Shown here one piece after another: positions 6,523 through 12,187 of a stretch of DNA of 14,739 bases. The position numbers and the translations under genes were made by a program. The notes under the pieces were generated by a model. The model saw only the letters and a program-made list of their open reading frames with translations, did not search any database and had not been told where the DNA came from. The stretch comes from JAICLL01 sp035252155. Lineage in GTDB: Bacteria > Planctomycetota > Planctomycetia > Pirellulales > JAICIG01. Within the stretch, counting starts at the first letter, position 1. Every line of letters begins with the position of its first letter. The stretch covers positions 1 through 14,739 of the forward strand of contig DATFDL010000273.1 of NCBI GenBank assembly GCA_035252155.1, written 5' to 3'.

Positions 6523-7359
6523 ATGTCCATGAAGACGGTACTGGTCGCAGTCTGCGGGGCCGCACTGGCTTTTGCGATTTGCTGCGTTGCGGATGAAACT
6601 GAAGGTCAGCAGATTGACGATCGGCAGACCGGCGATCAGCAGCAGGCCGCCGCCGAGCAATTAGACTTCATGATGAATTCGGTGCGGACGCTGCGGGTTG
6701 TGCCCAATGCGGAGCCGTCGGACGTCTGGATGTTTCATGACAAACCGGTATTGCGATGGACCAACCCCGTCGGCGGTGCTCCTGACGGCATCGTCGTCCT
6801 TTGGACCGATGGCGTGCGGCCCACGGTCGTGGCTACCGTGTTTCAAAACAAGGCCGGCAATTGGGTGCAGGAGTTTCACTCGTTGGCATCAGGTCCGTTT
6901 GTAGTGAGGGACGGGGGTGAAGTGTTGTGGGAGCCTCGCAAAGAAGCGGATGAGTTCGAGCCGGTGGACGACGCCCCGGCGCCTGCCGACTCTCGCGCCA
7001 AGCGTCTTGCGCAGATGCGCGACATCGCAAGAGACTATATGGCTTACGACGATTTCACCAGCAGGGGACAAACTACGCGGCACGAACTGCGGTTGCTGAG
7101 CAACCCGATTTACCGCTACCCGGCTGCCGACAAGCAAGTGATCGACGGGGCGGTGTTTGTCTTTGTGGTGGGCACCGATCCGGAGCTTCTGCTGGCGCTT
7201 GAAGCGCGCGAGACGGCGGATGCCAGCCGAATTTGGCTCTATCGTTTCGAGGCGATGACGTATTGGCCGGTTGAGGTCAAGCGCGACGGCCGGTCGGTTT
7301 GGAGCGTTCCCATGGCGCCACGAGACGATTTTCGTCAGCGCATCATCGAGCGCGATTAA
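6523..7359 (+). CDS. Secreted protein of unknown function (paralogue of 7702-8553)
   Basis: A 278-residue protein with a signal peptide (KTVLVAVCGAALAFAICCVADE) and a Gln-rich linker (about 27-46). I do not recognise a named family. It clearly aligns with the protein at 7702-8553: KPVLRWTNP (74-82), DGxxVLW with DGVRP (88-100), QEFHSLASGP (116-125), VDDAPAP (148-154), RLAQMRDIAR (161-170), LRLLSNPIYRY (189-199) and DGAVFVFVVGTDPELLLALEA (208-228). Conserved aromatic and Pro residues spaced along alternating strands suggest a beta-rich extracytoplasmic fold. No catalytic triad or metal site is evident. It follows the kinase by 130 nt but has its own promoter candidate (6450-6477). The start could also be the second Met, at 6529. 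Confidence 0.85.
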   Translation: MSMKTVLVAVCGAALAFAICCVADETEGQQIDDRQTGDQQQAAAEQLDFMMNSVRTLRVVPNAEPSDVWMFHDKPVLRWTNPVGGAPDGIVVLWTDGVRPTVVATVFQNKAGNWVQEFHSLASGPFVVRDGGEVLWEPRKEADEFEPVDDAPAPADSRAKRLAQMRDIARDYMAYDDFTSRGQTTRHELRLLSNPIYRYPAADKQVIDGAVFVFVVGTDPELLLALEARETADASRIWLYRFEAMTYWPVEVKRDGRSVWSVPMAPRDDFRQRIIERD

Positions 7360-7377
7360 TCCGCGCCCAGCCGCGTT

Positions 7378-7415
7378 ATCCGTGGTCTCTAAACGGCGCT
7401 CAATTGACCACGGAT
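7378..7415. repeat. Perfect 10-bp inverted repeat, possible terminator stem
   Basis: ATCCGTGGTC (7378-7387) and GACCACGGAT (7406-7415) flank an 18-nt loop. A third related block (GCACGGATAA) follows at 7428-7437. It begins 18 nt after the stop of the secreted-protein gene, so it could end that transcript, but there is no T-tract. It may equally be another dispersed repeat. Confidence 0.6.
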
Positions 7416-7456
7416 GGTGCGGATGGGCACGGATAAGAAATGATCTTGAGACCGAG

Positions 7457-7657
7457 TCAGTTCGATTTGAAAATGTCCGCGGAGCTGTCGACGCGAATCT
7501 CCACCTCCCACCACGAAATCCAGGTCGGTGATTGCGTGGTGCGAACCTGTGCGTAGCGAGCAATTAGTCCCTTGGGAAAATCGAACTTGAGTGGTTGCTG
7601 GTTGACGGTTGGTCCGTGAAACGTGTGGACCAGCCGAGCTTTCGAGCGATCCGCCAA
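7457..7657 (-). pseudogene. Remnant of a discoidin-like (F5/8 type C) domain C-terminus
   Basis: The minus-strand frame reads LKFDFPKGLIARYAQVRTTQSPTWISWWEVEIRV, ending at a natural stop. The pattern ARYxxVRTTQSPxWxxWWEVEV is typical of the last beta-strands of F5/8 type C (discoidin) domains on planctomycete secreted proteins. The frame has no ATG, begins only at a TTG, and is closed upstream by a TAG at 7664-7666. No continuation was seen in the 40 bases beyond. About 45 residues of a domain of roughly 150 remain, so this is read as a decayed 3' end of a lost gene, lying between two convergent paralogues. A chance resemblance is possible but less likely given the run of aligned aromatic residues. 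Confidence 0.45.
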
Positions 7658-7701
7658 GTGAGGCTACTCATCGGCCGATGCCCGGTTTATCGACTTGCCT
7701 C

Positions 7702-8553
7702 TTATGGTTCATCGATCGGCGTGGTTGCGGTGTGGTACGTCGCATAGACGCTGTCCTGATATTGCGGAGTTCCAATCTCCAGCAAACTCACGTCCTCGGG
7801 CATGGCTTCGACGTGCCATACTTCACGGTCCCGATACGATGCACGCAGATCGAGAAAGTGATATCGAGCAAAAGCAAACTGCCAGCCGGGCGAGTCGCCA
7901 GCGAGGCTGGCTTCCAAGAGCAAGATCGCTTCCGGGTCGGTGCCGATCGAAAAGCTGAACAGCGCCCCATCGGTTTTTTTGTCATCACCTTGGTAGCGCA
8001 AGAGAGGCTGGGGCAGTAGCCGCAGTGCGTCTTTCTCGCCGGTCCGTCGTTCCAGCGTGGCCGAAAAATTGCGAGCTAACGTCTTCATCTGCGATAAACG
8101 ACCCCGCGCCGACGGGGGCACCGGCGGGGCGTCGGGCACCGGCTGCCACGTCACACCAGCCGCCTGTGGCGCCCAGACGCGCGCGCCGCGATAGATCGCT
8201 GTCATGGGTCCCGCCGCCAACGAATGGTATTCGTGCTTGCGGCGAATGACCTTCGGTAGCCGATACGTAAACACCGAGCCGATCACCTGCGGGCGTCCGT
8301 CGAGCAGCCAGACAAAGACCGCGCCGTCTTCGCCCGTTCGGGCCGGGTTGTCCCAGTGCAAGAGCGGTTCTTCGCGAAGCTGGAACACCGCATTTGGCCG
8401 CGCATCCAAGCTCATGGCGTACTGCTTGGCGTCGGCCTTGAAATCTTCGATCGTGCCCGCTGCCTCCGAAACGGGCTTGGCGGCCCCTTCCGGCGTTGTC
8501 GTGGGTTGTCCGAGGACGACCGCCGAGAGAATCAGCGAGAATGCGCGCGACAT
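7702..8553 (-). CDS. Secreted protein of unknown function (paralogue of 6523-7359)
   Basis: A 283-residue protein starting MSRAFSLILSAVVLGQP, a short signal peptide, followed by a Thr/Pro/Ala linker. Motifs shared with the protein at 6523-7359 are EPLLHWDNP (62-70), LDGRPQVIGSVF (84-95), HEYHSLAAGP (107-116), PVPDAPPVPPSARGRLSQMKTLAR (138-161), LRLLPQPLLRY (177-187) and DGALFSFSIGTDPEAILLLEA (195-215). It differs by a C-terminal extension of about 30 residues (252-283) that the other lacks. The two genes are convergent and separated by 342 nt. The function is unknown. The family appears to be planctomycete-specific in style, but that is an impression, not a search result. A promoter with the same spacer palindrome as its paralogue lies at 8592-8620. 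Confidence 0.87.
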   Translation of the reverse strand: MSRAFSLILSAVVLGQPTTTPEGAAKPVSEAAGTIEDFKADAKQYAMSLDARPNAVFQLREEPLLHWDNPARTGEDGAVFVWLLDGRPQVIGSVFTYRLPKVIRRKHEYHSLAAGPMTAIYRGARVWAPQAAGVTWQPVPDAPPVPPSARGRLSQMKTLARNFSATLERRTGEKDALRLLPQPLLRYQGDDKKTDGALFSFSIGTDPEAILLLEASLAGDSPGWQFAFARYHFLDLRASYRDREVWHVEAMPEDVSLLEIGTPQYQDSVYATYHTATTPIDEP

Positions 8554-8591
8554 AGATTCACCACAAGGTGCGAGGTGTTTTGTTCGCCCTC

Positions 8592-8620
8592 ATGGTAAAG
8601 ACGTTATGTCTGTTTGTCAA
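8592..8620 (-). promoter_or_regulatory. Sigma70-like promoter with near-palindromic operator in the spacer
   Basis: On the minus strand, -35 TTGACA (8620-8615) and -10 TACCAT (8597-8592) have a 17-nt spacer. The spacer contains CAGACATAACGTCTT (8612-8598), which matches the box of the paralogue's promoter at 13 of 15 positions. The -10 ends 38 nt before the ATG at 8553. The conservation in an otherwise unrelated upstream region suggests a shared regulator. Confidence 0.62.
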
Positions 8621-8711
8621 TCGAGCGAACGCGACCCGTCCGGTCCTCGCCCGTTTTGGATTGGCGTCAGGCAAGTAAGCCTTGACCTACGGGGAGCGGC
8701 TAGCAGCTCGA

Positions 8712-8894
8712 TCAATGTCCGTCGTGGTCGCCGTCGCTGTCGAGCTTGGTGGCGGCAGCCTGGCCGGCCTGCGAAATCGAGAGCGTGTCTTGAATGAGTT
8801 TGCTGACGGTGGCGGCGGGCTGCGATGCCGCGATGGCGGCGGTTGCAGTGGCGGCCGCGACTTTCAACGAAGCGTTTCCGACGGGCGACACCAT
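8712..8894 (-). CDS. Small alanine-rich protein with DSDGDHDGH tail
   Basis: A 60-residue protein: MVSPVGNASL, then an Ala/Thr-rich amphipathic stretch (11-30), SKLIQDTLSISQAGQAAATK (31-50), and an acidic/His tail DSDGDHDGH (52-60). The ATG at 8894 is preceded by GGAAAGG (8908-8902) with a 7-nt spacer, one of the best ribosome binding sites in the window, which argues that the gene is real. There is no signal peptide or membrane helix. The D-x-D-G-D-x-D tail resembles the loop of calcium-binding repeats, but the flanking helices needed for a true EF-hand are absent. The function is unknown. It is divergent from the lipoprotein gene at 9225. Confidence 0.6.
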   Translation of the reverse strand: MVSPVGNASLKVAAATATAAIAASQPAATVSKLIQDTLSISQAGQAAATKLDSDGDHDGH

Positions 8895-9224
8895 AAAGCA
8901 ACCTTTCCGCGAGCTGGAAACTCGTCAGACAACCGGCTGGCGCCGTGCTGGCGCGCCGAATCCTCTCAGGTCCTTGATCGGATGCGGCGAAAAAGCACCT
9001 GAGCACATTGCCTTGCGACGGCATAACCGCCTCAACCGACATAGCCGACTCATTTTTATGCTCGCAAAAACAGATAGACTGGAGCGTTGGTGAGGACCAT
9101 AACAGATGTCGCGACAACGTAAAGTGCAGCACGCCCCTTGAACCATCCAACGAAAACCCCACAATTCACTACCGCTGTACGATTGACTGCGCGATCGAAA
9201 CTAGCACCTCACCGGAGAACGAGA
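8895..9224. other. Divergent intergenic region, no feature resolved
   Basis: 330 nt between two divergent small genes. Apart from the two ribosome binding sites I see no convincing promoter, palindrome or gene. The lower GC and the A/T runs around 9050-9075 would suit promoters, but no -35/-10 pair scores well. Confidence 0.5.
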
Positions 9225-9434
9225 ATGCATCAGATAATCCACCAACTGTCGAAACCGCTTCGCTCGCTCGCGGCCGTGGCGGCGCTCTGGTTGACCGCGC
9301 CGGGCTGCGGCTCGCGGCATCCGAAAACCATCGATGTCCCAAAGGAAAAGGTTGAGCAATGGGATAAAGAGGAGCAGGAAGCCAATGAACGCATGAAGAA
9401 AGAGGCCGCCGCGCAGGGCCGGCCGCTTGAATAA
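9225..9434 (+). CDS. Small putative lipoprotein
   Basis: A 69-residue protein starting MHQIIHQLSKPLRSLAAVAALWLTAPGC, a lipoprotein-type signal with a basic start, a hydrophobic core and a Cys after TAPG at about residue 28. The mature part is short, charged and probably helical (VEQWDKEEQEANERMKKEAA). The frame is open upstream to 9138, but the ATG at 9225 has GGAG (9214-9217) at a 7-nt spacing and places the signal peptide at the N-terminus. Lipoproteins of this size with a charged helical tail are frequent in planctomycetes; no function is known. It is convergent with the gene ending at 9479, and no terminator is seen in the 44-nt gap. Confidence 0.68.
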   Translation: MHQIIHQLSKPLRSLAAVAALWLTAPGCGSRHPKTIDVPKEKVEQWDKEEQEANERMKKEAAAQGRPLE

Positions 9435-9478
9435 CGACACCAAGCGCGCGCATCGTTGACCACATCGGGTCGCTGCGT

Positions 9479-10195
9479 TTAGCCCATCAAGTGAAAATCG
9501 ATCACCACGGGCAGATGGTCGCTGGCCCGTTTGGCCGGCCGCGTGGCAACTACGCGGGCGTGCCTCACGGCGATCGCCCCGCGATGGAACGCCTTGTCGA
9601 GCGAGCCGAGTGCAAGCCAGGCCGGAAACGTGCGAAATCGTGAGGGAGGCGCGGTGGCCGTGTGGAATTCGTGCCGCGCGAACGGCCCGTGCGCCAGCGT
9701 GTTGCGCCAGTCGTTCGTGTCGCCGGCGACCAGCGTGGGCAACTCGATTGATTCACGAAACAACGCATGTTCCAGCAGATGGTTCACCTGCCAATGACGC
9801 TCCTCCTCAGCCAGTCCCAGGTGCCAGTTGACCAAGTGCAACGGCCCTTCGGGCGTTTGAACCACGACAAGCTGGGCGCCCCGCGGCTTGCGCTCGCCGC
9901 AGCGCAGCGAAATCTGGTGGTGCCGTGCGAGCGGCCAACGCGAGAGGATGAGATTGCCGTATCCGCCCACCTTCCGGCGCACATTCCGCTGATACAACGA
10001 TGCCGCCGGATGAAAATAGTCGATGAGCAGCCGCGGCTGGTCGTCGCGGCTGCAGCGGCGAACGTCTTGGCACACTTCCTGGAGACACAAGAGGTCGGGA
10101 TTTTCGGCCTCAATGACGTCGATCACCCGTTGGAGACAATACCGTCGGTCGCGCCCGCCGATGCCCTTGTGGATGTTGTAGGTCAACAGACGCAT
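9479..10195 (-). CDS. Endonuclease/exonuclease/phosphatase (EEP) family hydrolase
   Basis: A 238-residue protein with the ordered EEP motifs: LLTYNIHKG (Asn7), PDLLCLQEV (Glu40, metal ligand), GGYGNLILSRWPL (78-89), LVNWHLG (121-127, His125), VAGDTND (156-162, Asp159 and Asn161), LDKAF (199-203) and ASDHLPVV (224-231, Asp226-His227 pair). All catalytic positions of the DNase I/AP endonuclease fold are present, so a metal-dependent phosphodiesterase is expected. No signal peptide or membrane helix is present, so it is probably cytoplasmic. Related bacterial proteins are often annotated only as EEP domain proteins; the substrate (DNA, phospholipid headgroup or other phosphodiester) is open. The frame is open upstream to 10306, but those 37 codons lie over a palindromic repeat and the protein family begins at the Met at 10195. 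Confidence 0.88.
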   Translation of the reverse strand: MRLLTYNIHKGIGGRDRRYCLQRVIDVIEAENPDLLCLQEVCQDVRRCSRDDQPRLLIDYFHPAASLYQRNVRRKVGGYGNLILSRWPLARHHQISLRCGERKPRGAQLVVVQTPEGPLHLVNWHLGLAEEERHWQVNHLLEHALFRESIELPTLVAGDTNDWRNTLAHGPFARHEFHTATAPPSRFRTFPAWLALGSLDKAFHRGAIAVRHARVVATRPAKRASDHLPVVIDFHLMG

Positions 10196-10231
10196 GTGGG
10201 GTAATTGGCGGATGTCAGTGTATCGCGGGGT

Positions 10232-10302
10232 GCCACGGCATCCGTCGCGGCGCGCGGAGGCGCTATGCTCGCAAGCATGGCCACCGCGACGGACGCCGTG
10301 CC
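10232..10302. repeat. Nested inverted repeat
   Basis: Arms at 10232-10250 and 10284-10302 pair at 17 of 19 positions (GCCACGGCATCCGTCGCGG against its partner). A central hairpin, ATGCT/AGCAT with a CGCA loop (10265-10278), lies between them. It sits directly upstream of the EEP gene start. Confidence 0.75.
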
Positions 10303-10338
10303 GCATTCGGAACCGGACGGTAGTCAGGGGCGGCCCCG

Positions 10339-10447
10339 CACGGCGTCCGCCGCGGCGATTTCGTCACGCCGTGTATCGATGCCACACCGCGCCGCGTCCG
10401 ATGCCGTGACACCCTTAAATAACGGCACGGAGTCGGTTCCCTACAGA
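10339..10447. repeat. Repeat-rich segment with one end related to the 199-bp element
   Basis: CACGGCGT (10339-10346) pairs with ACGCCGTG (10366-10373). The right end, 10426-10447, reads CACGGAG, a 5-nt variable part, then TCCCTACAGA. The right end of the element at 2964-3162 has the same two blocks. No matching left end (TCTGTAGGGA) was found in this gap, so this copy is either truncated or a different family that shares a terminus. It ends 2 nt before the phosphorylase stop codon. Confidence 0.55.
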
Positions 10448-10449
10448 AG

Positions 10450-11277
10450 TCACGCTGCTTCTTGCGCTAAAATTCCCATTACGATTTTTCGCAGCTTCGG
10501 CTCGGCCGAAGCCGCGTGGGCCAGAATGCGGCTCAAGTCATGCGGCACCAGTGCGTCGGCCAATCCCATGTCGGTTACGATCGACAACCCCAGCACCCTC
10601 ATGCCGGCATGCACGGCGACAATGACTTCAGGCACGGTCGACATGCCCACCACGTCGGCCCCGATTAGCCGCAGAAAGCGATACTCGGCCCGCGTTTCGA
10701 GGTTTGGCCCCGTGACGGCCACATAGACTCCGCGATGGGCTGCGAAATTTTCGCGGCGGGCGATCTCCAACGCCCGGTCGATCAACTGGCGATCGTAGGG
10801 CCAGCACATGTCGGGAAAGCGCGGCCCCAGCCGGTCGTCGTTGATGCCGATCAACGGATTGCCGCCCATGAGATTGATGTGGTCGTCGATGACCACCACG
10901 TCTCCGCAGGCGTAGTGCGGATTCATACCGCCGCAGGCATTGGAGACGATGAGCAGATCGGCCCCCAGCGCCTTCATCACGCGCACGGGAAACGTGATCT
11001 GCTGGTGCGTGTAGCCCTCATAGGCGTGAAATCGGCCCTCCATGGCCACGACCGGCAATCCTTGCAAGCGTCCGCAAACAAGCTGCCCCGCATGGCTGGT
11101 GGTGGTGGCCCGCGGAAAATGCGGAATCGCCTCATACTCGAGCTTGGCTTCGGTTTCGATCTGCTGGGCCAGACTTCCCAAACCGGTGCCCAGGATGATA
11201 CCGGCGCGGGCTTGCGGCTGCCACTGCCGGCGAATCGCCGCCACGGCCTCGTCGATTTGGCCTGCCAGCGTCAGCAT
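10450..11277 (-). CDS. Purine nucleoside phosphorylase (trimeric class)
   Basis: A 275-residue enzyme of the PNP/MTAP family, which splits purine nucleosides with phosphate in the salvage pathway in the cytoplasm. Motifs are the phosphate loop ILGTGLGSL (28-36), TTSHAG (59-64), MEGRFHAYEGY (79-89, His84), VSNACGGMNP (111-120), VTGPNLETRAE (188-198, Glu194), VGMSTVPEV (210-218, Met212) and LSIVTDMG (231-238), with His246 further on. By alignment to human PNP, Glu194 corresponds to Glu201 and His84 to His86, but the base-binding Asn243 is replaced by Asp236. The start overlaps the stop of the upstream TPR gene by 7 nt (ATGCTGA type), which implies translational coupling. The length is normal for the family. 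Confidence 0.93.
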   Translation of the reverse strand: MLTLAGQIDEAVAAIRRQWQPQARAGIILGTGLGSLAQQIETEAKLEYEAIPHFPRATTTSHAGQLVCGRLQGLPVVAMEGRFHAYEGYTHQQITFPVRVMKALGADLLIVSNACGGMNPHYACGDVVVIDDHINLMGGNPLIGINDDRLGPRFPDMCWPYDRQLIDRALEIARRENFAAHRGVYVAVTGPNLETRAEYRFLRLIGADVVGMSTVPEVIVAVHAGMRVLGLSIVTDMGLADALVPHDLSRILAHAASAEPKLRKIVMGILAQEAA

Positions 11278-11735
11278 GCTGAAGGCTCTTCCTTTGCCTC
11301 GCGCGCCGCAAGTTCTTGCATAATTGCCACGAAATCCGGATGCTCGCGCATCGCGTCAAAGTCTTCGTCAATGCGCAGTTGACCTAGGTCATCAAAGCCG
11401 CAATGAATCGCCTCGCGCAACGTTGCCAGGGCTTCGTCGCCACGTCGGGTGAGCACCAGATTACATGCCAAGTTGTAAAGCGCCGCAGGGTCGCCCGGTC
11501 GCAGCGCGGCCAGCCGACGACTAAGGACCAAAGCCTGGCGGCAGGCGCCGTTGTCGGAAAGCAGCTTCGCCTGACGACGGAGCGCGGGGACGTCGTTCGG
11601 CTCCCGCCGCAAGATCTCACGATAAAACCGAATTTCGAACATCGCCTGGTCATGTAAGTCAATCATCCACAGGTACCGCCCCACGAGTTCGGTCGGAGGA
11701 GGTGGCGGCGGCTCAGGTCGCTCGTTCGGGATCAT
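11271..11735 (-). CDS. TPR-repeat protein
   Basis: A 154-residue protein. A Pro-rich start (residues 7-14 include six consecutive Pro) is followed by tetratricopeptide-like helices: YREILRREPNDVPALRRQAK, LVLSRRLAALRPGDPAALYNLA and LVLTRRGDEALATLREAIHCG. The end (LRIDEDFDAMREHPDFVAIMQEL) is the pattern often seen after the last TPR in small bacterial TPR proteins. It has no signal peptide or membrane helix. TPR proteins mediate protein-protein contacts; the partner is unknown. Its stop overlaps the phosphorylase start by 7 nt, and an acidic protein gene ends 41 nt upstream, so the three probably form one transcript. Confidence 0.85.
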   Translation of the reverse strand: MIPNERPEPPPPPPTELVGRYLWMIDLHDQAMFEIRFYREILRREPNDVPALRRQAKLLSDNGACRQALVLSRRLAALRPGDPAALYNLACNLVLTRRGDEALATLREAIHCGFDDLGQLRIDEDFDAMREHPDFVAIMQELAAREAKEEPSAC

Positions 11736-11776
11736 GGCGCGCTCATTTCCGAATAATTCGCGAGCGGAGAAACTGC

Positions 11777-12100
11777 TCAGAGGTCTTCGTCAAACGGCAG
11801 GTCGTCGTCGTCCGACTCGTCCTCTTCGTCGGCGCCGTCTCCCTCGACTTGCTCATCGAACTCGCCGAGGTCTTCATCGAGCTCGTCGTCGAGCTCCGGT
11901 TCGAAATCGTCGTCGAAATCGTCGTCGAAATCGTCTTCGTCAAACTCATCGTCGAGCTCGGGCGATTCGAGCGAGCCACTCAAGGCTCCCGAATCGGCGG
12001 CATCGAGGGCCGAGTCGTCGTCGTCCAAATACTTATCGTCGTCGGCCTCGCGTCGCGGCTCGGCCGGCTCATCGCTCTCGCGCTTCGATTGTCGTGGCAT
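11777..12100 (-). CDS. Highly acidic low-complexity protein
   Basis: A 107-residue protein dominated by Asp and Glu after a short basic start (MPRQSKRE). It contains the periodic block FDEDDFDDDFDDDFEPELDD and ends DDDDLPFDEDL. It has no membrane helix, signal peptide or recognisable domain; it is probably disordered. A good ribosome binding site, AGGTGG (12112-12107), lies 6 nt before the ATG, supporting the reading frame. The opposite strand shows long Arg-rich open frames, which are only shadows of the Asp codons (GAC/GAT). Short acidic proteins of this kind recur in planctomycete genomes in my experience, without a known role. It probably begins the operon with the TPR protein and the phosphorylase. 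Confidence 0.72.
   Translation of the reverse strand: MPRQSKRESDEPAEPRREADDDKYLDDDDSALDAADSGALSGSLESPELDDEFDEDDFDDDFDDDFEPELDDELDEDLGEFDEQVEGDGADEEDESDDDDLPFDEDL
11901..11936. repeat. 12-bp in-frame tandem repeat
   Basis: Three copies of TCGAAATCGTCG, the last ending in T. They encode the repeated Phe-Asp-Asp-Asp block of the acidic protein. The near-identity at DNA level, not only in protein, indicates recent slippage. Confidence 0.8.
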
Positions 12101-12187
12101 CTCGCCCCACCTACACGAAAAAACATACGAATCAGATAGGTTCTGTTGTGATGAAGCATCGCGGCTTTGTCAAGCAGATGCTTTGGA

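Noticed and set aside
9138..9166. Promoter for the small lipoprotein (TTGAAC with ACAATT)
   Set aside because: Both hexamers are poor matches and nothing else supports the pair.
10196..10306. N-terminal extension of the EEP hydrolase to 10306
   Set aside because: The extra 37 codons translate a palindromic repeat and the family starts at the Met at 10195.
12150..12173. Promoter for the acidic protein with TTGACA at 12173-12168
   Set aside because: The -35 matches well, but no acceptable -10 lies 16-18 nt away (ACAACA or similar).
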